45,495 nt of DNA from Paraburkholderia sp. Tr-20389 (GCF_017104565.1 NZ_JAAGPD010000072.1:1-45495), one strand, 5' to 3'. Positions 27,051 through 35,225 are shown, counted from the first letter of the stretch. A program made the numbers and translations. The notes: generated by a model from the sequence alone, not told the origin.

Positions 27051-27509
27051 ATGGATTTGGCTTACGAGGATATGGAAGTCGGCACGACACACGAGGTCGG
27101 CTCGCACACGTTCACGCGCGACGAGATCATTCGGTTCGCGGAGCAGTTCGATCCGCAGCCTTTCCACGTGAGCGATGCAGGCGCAGCCGCGTCGCCCTAC
27201 GGCACGCTGATCGCGAGCGGGTGGCATACGTGCTCGGTGATGATGGGCATGCTCGTGCGTAACGTGCTCGCGGGGTCGACGTCGATGGGGTCGCCCGGCA
27301 TCGACGATCTGCGCTGGCTGAAACCCGTACGTGTCGGCGACACGATCCGCATGACCAACAGCGTGCTCGACAGGCGCGTATCGGCGAGCAAGCCGGATCG
27401 CGGCATCGTGTCGACGGAATGGCGGGGATTCAATCAGCATGGCGAACTGGTGATCACCGTGCGATCGAAGTCGCTCTTCGGCTTGCGTCATCCGGGATCC
27501 GCTGTATGA
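27051..27509 (+). CDS. MaoC-like hot-dog hydratase (first of a pair)
   Basis: The 152-residue single hot-dog protein has the MaoC dehydratase pattern FAEQFDPQPFHVS (Asp34 and His39 as the catalytic pair) followed by SPYGTLIASGWHT. It would hydrate an enoyl-CoA. A GAGGTAAAAG site precedes the ATG. Its TGA overlaps the next MaoC gene's ATG (ATGA). Two consecutive short MaoC proteins suggest a heterodimer, since eukaryotic and sterol-pathway hydratases often join two hot-dog domains. Confidence 0.85.
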   Translation: MDLAYEDMEVGTTHEVGSHTFTRDEIIRFAEQFDPQPFHVSDAGAAASPYGTLIASGWHTCSVMMGMLVRNVLAGSTSMGSPGIDDLRWLKPVRVGDTIRMTNSVLDRRVSASKPDRGIVSTEWRGFNQHGELVITVRSKSLFGLRHPGSAV

Positions 27510-27970
27510 CGCCCGAACTGACGCTCGGTTCGGCTGACGACGTGCGTGCGCTCGTCGGCCAGTTGCCGCGCGTGAGCGATTGGGTCGAGGTCGATCAGGC
27601 GAGCGTCGATCGTTTTGCTGTGGCGACGGGCGATCATCAGTGGATCCATGTCGACCCCGAACGCGCGAAACGGGAATCGCCGTTCGGCGGACCGATCGCG
27701 CATGGTTTTCTGACGCTGTCGTTGATCCCTGCACTGCTCATCGACACATTCCGCTTCGAGCAGCGCATGGGCGTCAACTATGGGCTGAATCGTGTGCGCT
27801 TCACGGCGCCCGTGCCCGTCGGCTCGCAGTTGCGCGCGAGCTTCGCTGTCGCGGGCGTGACGGACGTCGAGGAGGGCGGCGTGCAGATCGCGTGGAATGT
27901 GACGCTCGAGCGGCAGGGCAGCGAGCGCGCAGTGTGTGTCGCGGAGTTCATTACGCGGCACTATTTCTAG
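27506..27970 (+). CDS. MaoC-like (R)-enoyl-CoA hydratase (second of a pair)
   Basis: The 154-residue protein carries the full R-hydratase motif ATGDHQWIHVDPERA (Asp43, His48) and FGGPIAHGFLTLSL. It would add water to a 2-enoyl-CoA to give the (R)-3-hydroxyacyl-CoA. The start at 27506 overlaps the stop of the first MaoC gene by four bases, so the two are translationally coupled and probably made in equal amounts. It is the last gene of the rightward operon and converges on yfcG. No T-run terminator is visible in the 38-bp gap. Confidence 0.88.
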   Translation: MTPELTLGSADDVRALVGQLPRVSDWVEVDQASVDRFAVATGDHQWIHVDPERAKRESPFGGPIAHGFLTLSLIPALLIDTFRFEQRMGVNYGLNRVRFTAPVPVGSQLRASFAVAGVTDVEEGGVQIAWNVTLERQGSERAVCVAEFITRHYF

Positions 27971-28008
27971 CCGCGTCGAAGCGTCTGCGCGCCGTGCAAT
28001 GCAGATGC

Positions 28009-28710
28009 TCAGTGCTTCGCGTACTGCGTCGCGCCGAACAACACTTCCTTCGCCTTGTCGTCCATCAGCGGCACACGCGCCGACGCCAGCACTTCGACAC
28101 CGCGTTGCACGGCGGGGCGCGCGGCGATCTCTTCGTGCCAGCGCTTCACGTTCGGAAATTCGTCGATCTGCAGGCCCTGGTTTTGCCACGAGCGGGTCCA
28201 CGGGAACGTTGCGATATCGGCGATCGTATAGTCGTTGCCTGCCAGATAGCGCGTCTTGCCGAGTTGCGTATCCATCACGCCGTAGAGGCGTTTGGCTTCG
28301 TTCGTATAGCGGTTGATCGCGTATTCGATCGGCTGCGGCGCGTAGATGCGGAAGTGGTGAGTCTGGCCGAGCATCGGACCGATGCCGCCCATCTGGAACA
28401 TCAGCCATTGCAGCGTTTCGTAACGCGCGGCGGGGTCCGTGGGCAGGAATTTGCCCGTCTTCTCCGCGAGGTAGATCAGGATCGCGCCGGATTCGAACAG
28501 CGAGAACGGCGCACCGTCTGGGCGCTTTGGGCCGTCGCTGTCGACGATGGCGGGGATTTTGTTGTTGGGGCTAATCGCCAGGAAGTCCTTGGCGAACTGG
28601 TCGCCGGCGCCGATGTTGATGGGGTGTGCTTTGTAGTCGAGGCCTGTTTCCTCGAGCATGATGTGGATTTTGTGGCCGTTCGGGGTGGCCCAGCTGTAGA
28701 CGTCGATCAT
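28009..28710 (-). CDS. yfcG: Glutathione-dependent disulfide-bond oxidoreductase, YfcG type
   Basis: The 233-residue nu-class glutathione transferase probably reduces disulfides with bound glutathione in the cytoplasm. The N-terminal thioredoxin fold has MIDVYSWATPNGHK, with the Thr-Pro-Asn active-site loop of YfcG. The stretches LAISPNNKIPAIVD, SLFESGAILIYLAEKTG and GGIGPMLGQTHHF follow the E. coli protein closely. The ATG at 28710 follows AAAGGAG on the minus strand; longer upstream reading runs into repeat DNA. It stands alone, with the inverted repeat region upstream where its promoter must lie. Confidence 0.9.
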   Translation of the reverse strand: MIDVYSWATPNGHKIHIMLEETGLDYKAHPINIGAGDQFAKDFLAISPNNKIPAIVDSDGPKRPDGAPFSLFESGAILIYLAEKTGKFLPTDPAARYETLQWLMFQMGGIGPMLGQTHHFRIYAPQPIEYAINRYTNEAKRLYGVMDTQLGKTRYLAGNDYTIADIATFPWTRSWQNQGLQIDEFPNVKRWHEEIAARPAVQRGVEVLASARVPLMDDKAKEVLFGATQYAKH

Positions 28711-28861
28711 TGGTGTGCTCCTTTGGTTTATGTCTGCGACGTAGTCGCCATTCTTGCCTTCTCGGCGCGGGCTTCGCCTTTGTTGAGTTTCCGCTCCGCG
28801 GTTTCGGTGGCCTCCGCGGTTTGCTTCTGGTTTGCTAGTGTTGCCCCTGTGCGGGGCGGCA

Positions 28862-28893
28862 CTTACTTTCTTTGCCGCCGCAAAGAAAGTAAG
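28862..28893. repeat. Small palindrome inside the left repeat arm
   Basis: CTTACTTTCTTTGC (28862-28875) and its exact complement (28880-28893) flank CGCC. It is a 14-bp perfect hairpin, AT-rich against the local GC-rich sequence. Confidence 0.9.
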
Positions 28894-29365
28894 CAAAGAA
28901 AGCGGGCTAACACCGCCAGCCCATGTTCTTGCCTGCGGGCCCCCAACGGGTCCCGCACTTCACACGGCAACACTTTGTTTTGCGCCCGTTGCCAGCGCCT
29001 TGAACAGCCGCATCACCCACTCCAATCACCCGCAGACAGCCAGCGGCAGCGACTCGCCTGCGACGCCCAGGTGGCAAACTGTGTGTAGGCCGTCGCAATC
29101 GACGTGCACCACTCCGGACTGAAAAGCGGGATCGGTGTCGTAGGAGCGCGAACGCATACGGTGCGATGGCCTACACACAGTTTGCCACCTGGGCGGCCGT
29201 GGACGTCTGGTAACGCGGGCCGTGACGCGGGAAAGTGAAATGGGTGATGCGAATCAAAGAGCGTTGGCAACGGGCGGGAAATAGCGCGATGCCGGGTGGA
29301 GTGCGGGACCGGTTGGGGGCCCGCAGGCAACAACTAGGATTGGCGGTGTGAGCCCGCTTTCTTTG

Positions 29366-29397
29366 CTTACTTTCTTTGCGGCGGCAAAGAAAGTAAG
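29366..29397. repeat. Small palindrome inside the right repeat arm
   Basis: This is the same 14-bp hairpin as in the left arm (29366-29379 with 29384-29397) around the loop GGCG. It is conserved without a mismatch although the arms have diverged elsewhere. Confidence 0.9.
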
Positions 29398-29586
29398 TGC
29401 CGCCCCGCACAGGGGCAACGCCTGAAGCACGAAGGCAAAACGCGGATGCCAGCGAAAAAAAGGCGCTCGCCAGCAAAAAAACCAGAATGGCAACTGCGTC
29501 GCAGACAACAGAAAAAAATTACACCACAGTTCACCAAACCCTGCTGACGGGCCGACGACAAACACCCCCAAACGGCAAACCAAACC

Positions 29587-30813
29587 TCAATCAGCCTGCT
29601 GGGCATACTTGCCCAGCTCAATCTTCGCGATGGCATTGCGATGAACCTCATCAGGCCCATCAGCAAACCGCAACCACCGCGCGGTGGTATACGCATAAGC
29701 GAGCGGAAAGTCCTCGCACAAACCCGCAGCGCCATGCGCCTGAATCGCCCAATCGATCACGGTGCAAGCCATATTAGGCGCCACAACCTTGATCATCGCG
29801 ATCTCACCGCGCGCGCCCTTATTGCCGACAGTGTCCATCATGTAAGCGGTCTTCAGCGTCAACAGCCGCGCCTGCTCGATCAAACAACGCGCCTCGGCAA
29901 TACGCTCCTGAGTAACGGTCTGCGCCGCGAGCGGCTTCCCGAACGCAACCCGCTGCAAAGCACGCTTCGACATCAGTTCAAGGGCGCGCTCAGCAAGCCC
30001 GATCAACCGCATGCAATGATGGATACGCCCCGGCCCCAATCGCCCCTGCGCGATTTCAAACCCGCGTCCTTCGCCCAGCAGCATGTTCGCGGCAGGCACG
30101 CGCACATCGTCGAGCGTGATCTCCATATGACCATGCGGCGCGTCGTCATAACCGAACACCGTCAGCGGACGATGCACGGTAATGCCCGTCGCGTCGGCAG
30201 GCACGAGGATCATCGATTGCTGTTGATGACGCGGCGCGTCAGGATCCGTCTTGCCCATCACGATCAGCAGCTTGCAGCGCGGATCGCCCGCGCCCGACGA
30301 CCACCACTTGTGGCCGTTGATCACATACGAATCGCCGTCGCGCACGATACTCGTCCGGATGTTGGTCGCATCGGATGAAGCGACTTCCGGCTCGGTCATC
30401 AAAAACGCCGAACGGATCTGGCCTTGCAACAGCGGCTCCAGCCATTCGCGCCTGTTCTCTTCGCTGCCATAGCGCTCGATGGTTTCCATGTTGCCGGTGT
30501 CGGGCGCGCTGCAGTTGAACACCTCGGGCGCCCAAGGCACGCGGCCCATGATTTCGCACAGCGGCGCGTATTCGAGATTCGTCAAACCCGCACCGCGCTC
30601 CGAATCGGGCAGAAACAGATTCCAGAGACCGGCCTCGCGCGCCTGCTGTTTCAGGCTTTCGATCAGCTCCGTCGGCACCCACGCATTGCCAGCCTGACGG
30701 TTGCGCGCCACTTCGGCGGAAAAGGCCTGTTCGTTCGGATAGATGTGCTCGTCGAAGAAGGCGAGCAGCTTGTCGCGCAATGCCTGAACCTTCGGGGTGT
30801 AGTCGAAATTCAT
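29587..30813 (-). CDS. ACAD10/ACAD11-like acyl-CoA dehydrogenase
   Basis: The 408-residue flavoprotein strongly resembles the dehydrogenase domain of mammalian ACAD11. Shared stretches include [33 protein letters not shown] (140-155), [30 protein letters not shown] and [10 protein letters not shown]. In mammals and in the Pseudomonas levulinate pathway (LvaC) this type acts with an APH-family kinase on 4-hydroxyacyl-CoAs. Here the kinase gene lies 66 bp upstream, supporting the same reaction. A GAGGGCAAG site precedes the ATG. It is the last gene of the five-gene leftward operon, next to the repeat. Confidence 0.92.
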   Translation of the reverse strand: MNFDYTPKVQALRDKLLAFFDEHIYPNEQAFSAEVARNRQAGNAWVPTELIESLKQQAREAGLWNLFLPDSERGAGLTNLEYAPLCEIMGRVPWAPEVFNCSAPDTGNMETIERYGSEENRREWLEPLLQGQIRSAFLMTEPEVASSDATNIRTSIVRDGDSYVINGHKWWSSGAGDPRCKLLIVMGKTDPDAPRHQQQSMILVPADATGITVHRPLTVFGYDDAPHGHMEITLDDVRVPAANMLLGEGRGFEIAQGRLGPGRIHHCMRLIGLAERALELMSKRALQRVAFGKPLAAQTVTQERIAEARCLIEQARLLTLKTAYMMDTVGNKGARGEIAMIKVVAPNMACTVIDWAIQAHGAAGLCEDFPLAYAYTTARWLRFADGPDEVHRNAIAKIELGKYAQQAD

Positions 30814-30879
30814 CTTGCCCTCGTGGATGACATCGAATCTGTTCTACAACATGAATGTGTCGCAGCGTCGCCCGGTCAA

Positions 30880-31986
30880 TCAACGCACTTTCTGCGCGTA
30901 GCGCCACGCGAGTTCGGCCATCGGACGCGCCCGGCGTCCCGCGTCGAGCGCCTGCTCGCTCGCTGCCGTGCCGTCGACGACGCGTTTCATGATCCCTTGC
31001 AGAATCGCAGCAATGCGGAACATGTTGTACGCGAGGTAGAAGTTCCAGTCGCCGCGGATCGTCAGGCCGGTGCGCTCGCAGTAGCGTTGCACGTACTGTG
31101 CCTCGTCGGGAATGCCGAGCGCGCGCCAGTCGAGACCCGCAATGCCGCGAAACTGCGCGGGATCGACGTGCCATGCCATGCAGTGATACGCGAAGTCGGC
31201 GAGGGGATCGCCAAGCGTCGACAGTTCCCAGTCGAGCACGGCGAGCACGCGTGGTTCGTGCGGATGAAAGATCAGATTGTCGAGCCGGTAATCGCCATGC
31301 ACGACGGACGCACGCTCGCCCGTGTCGGCAGGCATATGCTGCGGCAGCCAGTCGATCAGTCGATGCATCGCATCGATCGGCTCCGTTTCCGAAGCCTGAC
31401 ACTGCTTGCTCCATCTGCCGATCTGTCGCGCGAAGTAGTTGCCGGGCTTGCCATAGTCCGCAAGCCCGGCCTTGTCGACATCGACGGTATGCAATGCGGC
31501 GATCACGCGGTTCATCTCGTCGTAGATCGCGGCGCGCTGTGCGGACGTCATGCCGGGCAGCGACGGGTCCCACAGCACGCGGCCCTGGACGAACGCCATC
31601 ACATAGAACGCGCGGCCGATCACGCTTTCGTCTTCGCACAGCGCGAGCATCGTCGCGACGGGCACATCGGTGTCGCGCAGCGCGTGCATCACGCGATACT
31701 CGCGTTCGATCGCGTGTGCGGACGGCAGCAGTCTCGCGGACGGACCGGGTTTCGCGCGCATCACATAGGCGCGCGTCGGCGTGACCAGCTTGAAGGTGGG
31801 ATTCGACTGGCCGCCCGCGAACTGTTCGAGCGTCAGCGGTCCAGCGTAGCCGTCGACATGTTGCGCGAGCCATGCGGACAACGCATCGATGTCGATGCGC
31901 TGCCGTTCGCTGACGGGCCGCGTGCCTTCGAAGGCGGTGTAATCGGTTTGCGTCGTCGATCCGGCTGGTGTCGCGTCGTGCGGCAT
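30880..31986 (-). CDS. APH-family kinase, ACAD10/11 N-domain type (LvaA-like)
   Basis: The 368-residue protein has an aminoglycoside-phosphotransferase kinase fold but is not an antibiotic resistance gene by context. Motifs: GGQSNPTF (58-65), KPGPSARLLPSAHAIEREYR (Lys79, Glu95), the catalytic loop HGDYRLDN (230-237, Asp232 and Asn237) and LDWELSTLGDPLADFAYH (Asp252). The LLPSAHAIEREY stretch is diagnostic of the kinase domain fused to the dehydrogenase in mammalian ACAD10/11. Predicted role: phosphorylation of the 4-hydroxyl of a 4-hydroxyacyl-CoA. GGAGGAG precedes the ATG. Confidence 0.9.
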   Translation of the reverse strand: MPHDATPAGSTTQTDYTAFEGTRPVSERQRIDIDALSAWLAQHVDGYAGPLTLEQFAGGQSNPTFKLVTPTRAYVMRAKPGPSARLLPSAHAIEREYRVMHALRDTDVPVATMLALCEDESVIGRAFYVMAFVQGRVLWDPSLPGMTSAQRAAIYDEMNRVIAALHTVDVDKAGLADYGKPGNYFARQIGRWSKQCQASETEPIDAMHRLIDWLPQHMPADTGERASVVHGDYRLDNLIFHPHEPRVLAVLDWELSTLGDPLADFAYHCMAWHVDPAQFRGIAGLDWRALGIPDEAQYVQRYCERTGLTIRGDWNFYLAYNMFRIAAILQGIMKRVVDGTAASEQALDAGRRARPMAELAWRYAQKVR

Positions 31987-32019
31987 GTCTCCTCCGTTGG
32001 ATGATCGAATGATCGACTG

Positions 32020-32742
32020 CTAGCTGCCTCTGCTTTGAATGAATTGCGCGTAAAGCATTTCCATCGACGTATTGCGGACGTCGCGATGCAGCGGCGACAG
32101 CGCGGCGTGATTGATGAGCCGCACGACCCAGTCGCGCGGCGCGGCGCCTACGTCGAGCGCATTGATACAGCCGGTCGCCTGCGCGAGATGGCCGAAGAAC
32201 GTGCGGCCGCCCGCGGTGATCGCGTGCGAGAGAAGCGCGCGATTGACGCCGCCATGCAGCACGAGCAGCACGACGTCCCATGTTCGATCTTCACGCAATG
32301 CAGCGAGCGCAGGCAGCACGCGATCGAACAGTTCGCCGATTGTCTCGCCGCCGAGAAACCGCACGTCCTCCGAGACGATGCCGTCGAACGCGCTGAGAAA
32401 AGCCGCTTCAAGATCGGCGAGCGGAAGCGAACCCGGCTTGCCGCTGCGGATTTCTTCCCACGCGGGTTCGATCTCGACAGCGACATCGGCGCCCATTTGC
32501 GCGAGCACGCGTTCTGCCGTTTCGACCGTGCGCGGCAGGCCGCTCGCAACCACGCGATCGAAGCGCACGTCTTGTTCCGCGAACGCGCGACCGGCGGCGT
32601 CCGCCTGCGCGCGGCCTTTCTCGTTGAGGGGCACGCGCTCCGGGTCGATCGCGCTGCCCGACGCATCGAAGTACGTGACGTCGCCGTGCCGCATCAGATA
32701 GATGCGGCGGCGCTTCGGCAACTGATAAGCCGGCGTGCTCAT
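32020..32742 (-). CDS. Histidine phosphatase superfamily protein
   Basis: The 240-residue protein has the phosphoglycerate mutase-like motif LMRHGDVT (His19 and neighbours), ASGLPRTVETAERV and the second catalytic histidine in VLHGGVNRALLSHA. It probably removes a phosphate from a small substrate through a phosphohistidine. Its ATG overlaps the stop of the crotonase gene by four bases, and the kinase gene follows 33 bp downstream, so it belongs to the acyl-CoA operon. A phosphatase beside a hydroxyacyl-CoA kinase suggests it acts on the phosphorylated intermediate or an off-pathway product. That is inference. Confidence 0.87.
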   Translation of the reverse strand: MSTPAYQLPKRRRIYLMRHGDVTYFDASGSAIDPERVPLNEKGRAQADAAGRAFAEQDVRFDRVVASGLPRTVETAERVLAQMGADVAVEIEPAWEEIRSGKPGSLPLADLEAAFLSAFDGIVSEDVRFLGGETIGELFDRVLPALAALREDRTWDVVLLVLHGGVNRALLSHAITAGGRTFFGHLAQATGCINALDVGAAPRDWVVRLINHAALSPLHRDVRNTSMEMLYAQFIQSRGS

Positions 32743-33527
32743 CGGTAGTTCGGTGCGCGCTTTTCGAGGAACGCCGTGATGCCTTCGAGCCCGTCGCGAT
32801 GATGCAGCGACGCGACGAAGCTGTCGCGCTCCGCGACGAGATGCTCAGGCAGCGACTGTTCGCCCGCGGCGGCGATCAGGCCTTTGATGCGTGCCTTCGC
32901 ATTGGGCGATACCTTGCCGAGATCGTCGGCCCAGGCGATGGCCGCATCGCGCGCGGCGCCCGGTTTCGCGAGCCGGTTCACGACGCCGAGTTCATGCAGG
33001 CGAGGCGCACCGATCGGCTTGCCTTCGATCAGCACTTCCGTCGCGATCTGACGCGGCAGCGCGCGCGCGAGGAACCACGAGCCGCCGCCATCGGGCGTGA
33101 GGCCGACGCGTGCGTACGACATCACGAACTTGGCGTCGTCGGCGGCGACGATCAGGTCGCACGCGAGCGCAAGCGAAAACCCCGCGCCCGCCGCCGCGCC
33201 TTCGACGGCGGCGATCACCGGCTTCGACGACGCCTGCAGCGCGGCAATCCATTCGCCGAGCAGATCGATGCTCTGTGCCTGCACGGACGGATCTTTCGCG
33301 CGGTTCTCGAGCAGCCGGTTCAGATTGCCGCCCGCGCAGAAAAAGTTGTCGGCGCCCGTGATCACGATTGCGCCGATCGACGCATCGCGCTCGGCCGTGT
33401 TCATCGCTTCGATGCCGGCCGCGTACATGTCCGGGTGCATCGCGTTGCGCGCGCCCGGGTTCGAGAGCGTCAGCACGAGCGTCGATTCGCTTTCGGTGGG
33501 GCGTGAGGCGAGCAGTTCTGCGGCCAT
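32739..33527 (-). CDS. Enoyl-CoA hydratase/isomerase family protein, PaaG-like
   Basis: The 262-residue crotonase-fold protein keeps the oxyanion-hole segments FFCAGGNLNRLL and AVEGAAAGAGFSLALACD. Neither catalytic glutamate of true enoyl-CoA hydratases is present. The first position reads GAGFSLA instead of GGxCELA, and the second lies in SYARVGLTPDGGGSW. The PDGGG aspartate is the pattern of PaaG-type isomerases, so isomerisation rather than hydration is more likely. The ATG at 33527 shares one base with the upstream gene's stop (TAATG), and its own stop overlaps the phosphatase start. Confidence 0.88.
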   Translation of the reverse strand: MAAELLASRPTESESTLVLTLSNPGARNAMHPDMYAAGIEAMNTAERDASIGAIVITGADNFFCAGGNLNRLLENRAKDPSVQAQSIDLLGEWIAALQASSKPVIAAVEGAAAGAGFSLALACDLIVAADDAKFVMSYARVGLTPDGGGSWFLARALPRQIATEVLIEGKPIGAPRLHELGVVNRLAKPGAARDAAIAWADDLGKVSPNAKARIKGLIAAAGEQSLPEHLVAERDSFVASLHHRDGLEGITAFLEKRAPNYR

Positions 33528-35107
33528 TATGCGTGCTCCTGAGTGTCGTGGTTGTTGTCGTTGTTGTCGGCGGCATCGCGTTGTGTGAGCGGCATGCCGA
33601 GTTGCGCGCGACGCGCGAGCCACGGTGAAGGACGATAGCGCGGGTCGCCGAGCACGCTGAACATGTTGCGCAGAATCCTCAGGATGGTTTGCGCGCCGAG
33701 CGCATCGCCGAGTGCCAGCGGTCCGCGCGGATAGCCGAGGCCGAGCGTCACCGCGAGATCGATGTCTTCTGGCGACGCGATCTGGCGCTGCGCAATATCG
33801 CAACCGATGTTGACGATCGTCGCCACCACGCGTTGCGCCACGAAGCCCGTCGAATCGCGGATCACGGTGACGGGCGCACCGTCGTGCGAGAAGAGGGCGT
33901 GGGCGGTATCGCGTGCGGCGCGCGTCGTCGCGGGCGTCGTCATCAGCGTGCGGCGCTGTGCGTCGACGAGCGGGAAGAGCGTATCGATGGCGACGACGCG
34001 GCCTGCGTCCAGGCCTTCATCGACCGCGGCCGTCGTTGCATCGAAACCGAGCGGCGTCACGACGATCAGTGAATCGGCGGCGGGCGTCGCGCCGTCGTCG
34101 ACGGCGACGCCGGCCTTCGCGATCAATGCGAGCACGGCGTCGCGTGCAGCGGGCACGCGTGCGCTGACCCACACGCGCTTCGGCAGTTCAGTCGGCGCGG
34201 GCAGTTCGGCGGGCGCCTGCTGTTTGCCGTCGACATACACGTAGAAGCCTTCGCCTGCCTTGCGTCCGATCAGGCCGCCCGCGAGGCGCGTGCCCGTGAT
34301 CGGCGACGGCGTGAAGCGCGGCTCTTCGTAGAACTGGTGATAGATCGATTCCATCACGGGATGCGACACGTCGAGCGCGGTCAAATCCAGCAACTCGAAC
34401 GGCCCAAGACGGAAGCCCGCTTGCTCGCGCATGATGCGGTCGATGTCGACGAAGCTCGCGACGCCTTCATCGGCTACGCGCAGGCCTTCCGTGTTCATAC
34501 CTCGGCCCGCGTGATTCACGATGAAGCCGGGCATGTCCTTCGCGCGTACGGGCGTGTGGCCCATGCGGCGCGCGAGATCCATCAGCGCGTTGCCGGCGGC
34601 GGGATCGCTGCGCAAGCCGTCGATCACTTCGACGACCTTCATCAGCGGCACCGGATTGAAGAAGTGGTAGCCGAGCACGCGCGACGGATCCGTGCACGCG
34701 GCCGCAATCGCGGTGATCGACAGTGACGATGTGTTCGACGCGAGGATGCAGCGCTCGCTGACGATGCCTTCCAGTTCCTTGAAGAGCGCGCGCTTCACGT
34801 CGAGCTTTTCGACGATCGCTTCGACGACCAGGTCGCAGTCCTTGAGTTCTTCGATCGCGTTGGCGCCCGTCACGCAGGCGAGCGCCGCGAGCGAACGCGA
34901 GCTGTCGAGCTTGCCTTTGGCGACGAGCTTCGAGAACGTGTCGGACAGATAGTCGCGCGCCGCACCGATCGCTGCGGCGTTTGTGTCGTAGAGCTTGACC
35001 TGGAGGCCCGCGAGCGCGGCAATCTGTGCGATACCGCGTCCCATCGCACCCGTGCCGACGATGCCGACAGTCTCGATGCTGTACTGGCGAGAGGTGTTCG
35101 ATGACAT
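33527..35107 (-). CDS. 3-hydroxyacyl-CoA dehydrogenase, PaaH-like, two C-terminal domains
   Basis: The 526-residue protein would oxidise an (S)-3-hydroxyacyl-CoA with NAD. It has an N-terminal Rossmann motif, GIVGTGAMGRG (15-25), the catalytic SNTSS (124-128) and His148 in GYHFFNP. Two 3HCDH C-terminal domains follow, one with AGGLIGRKAGEGFYVY and one with GLGYPRGPLALGDALG. This matches the long PaaH type rather than the roughly 290-residue form. The tail is rich in Asn, Asp and His. A GTG at 35119 is in frame, but GGAGTGAG fits the ATG at 35107. It is the first gene of the leftward operon. Confidence 0.92.
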   Translation of the reverse strand: MSSNTSRQYSIETVGIVGTGAMGRGIAQIAALAGLQVKLYDTNAAAIGAARDYLSDTFSKLVAKGKLDSSRSLAALACVTGANAIEELKDCDLVVEAIVEKLDVKRALFKELEGIVSERCILASNTSSLSITAIAAACTDPSRVLGYHFFNPVPLMKVVEVIDGLRSDPAAGNALMDLARRMGHTPVRAKDMPGFIVNHAGRGMNTEGLRVADEGVASFVDIDRIMREQAGFRLGPFELLDLTALDVSHPVMESIYHQFYEEPRFTPSPITGTRLAGGLIGRKAGEGFYVYVDGKQQAPAELPAPTELPKRVWVSARVPAARDAVLALIAKAGVAVDDGATPAADSLIVVTPLGFDATTAAVDEGLDAGRVVAIDTLFPLVDAQRRTLMTTPATTRAARDTAHALFSHDGAPVTVIRDSTGFVAQRVVATIVNIGCDIAQRQIASPEDIDLAVTLGLGYPRGPLALGDALGAQTILRILRNMFSVLGDPRYRPSPWLARRAQLGMPLTQRDAADNNDNNHDTQEHA

Positions 35108-35128
35108 GATGTGACTCACTCCATGATT

Positions 35129-35154
35129 ATTCTAAAATAGTACGTCCGTTTCTG
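35129..35154 (-). promoter_or_regulatory. Leader of the leftward operon with a possible TetR-type site
   Basis: ACG-TC-CGT (35142-35149) repeats the ACG-NN-CGT core seen at 24138, and a -10-like TAGAAT lies at 35134-35129 on the minus strand. The flanks are not symmetric and the -35 is poor, so this is a weak candidate. Confidence 0.3.
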
Positions 35155-35225
35155 ATTCGCCCCGCTGACGACGCGTACGGCGAACGGCAAGCGACTTCCG
35201 ACAACCATCCGCAGGGAGACACCGG

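Larger units (their letters stand above)
28731..29507. repeat. Head-to-head pair of ~370-bp inverted repeats
   Basis: Two diverged copies face each other around a centre near 29130. The best-conserved part is 28840-29100 and 29159-29419, exactly symmetric. The innermost 26 bp are identical (29066-29091 with 29168-29193, starting CCCAGGTGGCAAACTGTG). The outer ends share TGTCTGCGACG with indels between. By eye the arms are roughly 80-90% identical. Short readings across it give low-complexity products I do not accept as genes. I recall this sequence type as widely dispersed in Burkholderia genomes, which needs checking. No transposase is present. Confidence 0.85.

Noticed and set aside
27580-29088. 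A 502-residue rightward open frame running through MaoC2, yfcG and the left repeat arm
   Set aside because: It is out of frame with MaoC2, antisense to yfcG and ends in repeat DNA. It joins unrelated sequence.
28840-29419. CRISPR array or insertion sequence
   Set aside because: Only two copies in opposite orientation, no regular spacers, no cas genes and no transposase.
29171-29583. Short leftward frames in the right repeat arm (products with AALTFFAAAKKVS)
   Set aside because: They arise from the repeated hairpin sequence and have no start signals. Such products are probably annotation artefacts wherever the repeat occurs.
30880-31986. Aminoglycoside resistance phosphotransferase
   Set aside because: The kinase fold is shared, but the LLPSAHAIEREY and HGDYRLDN stretches and the linked ACAD11-like gene point to acyl-CoA metabolism.
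30239-32281. A 680-residue leftward frame across the kinase and phosphatase genes
   Set aside because: Out of frame with three well-supported genes and of biased Arg/Ala composition.
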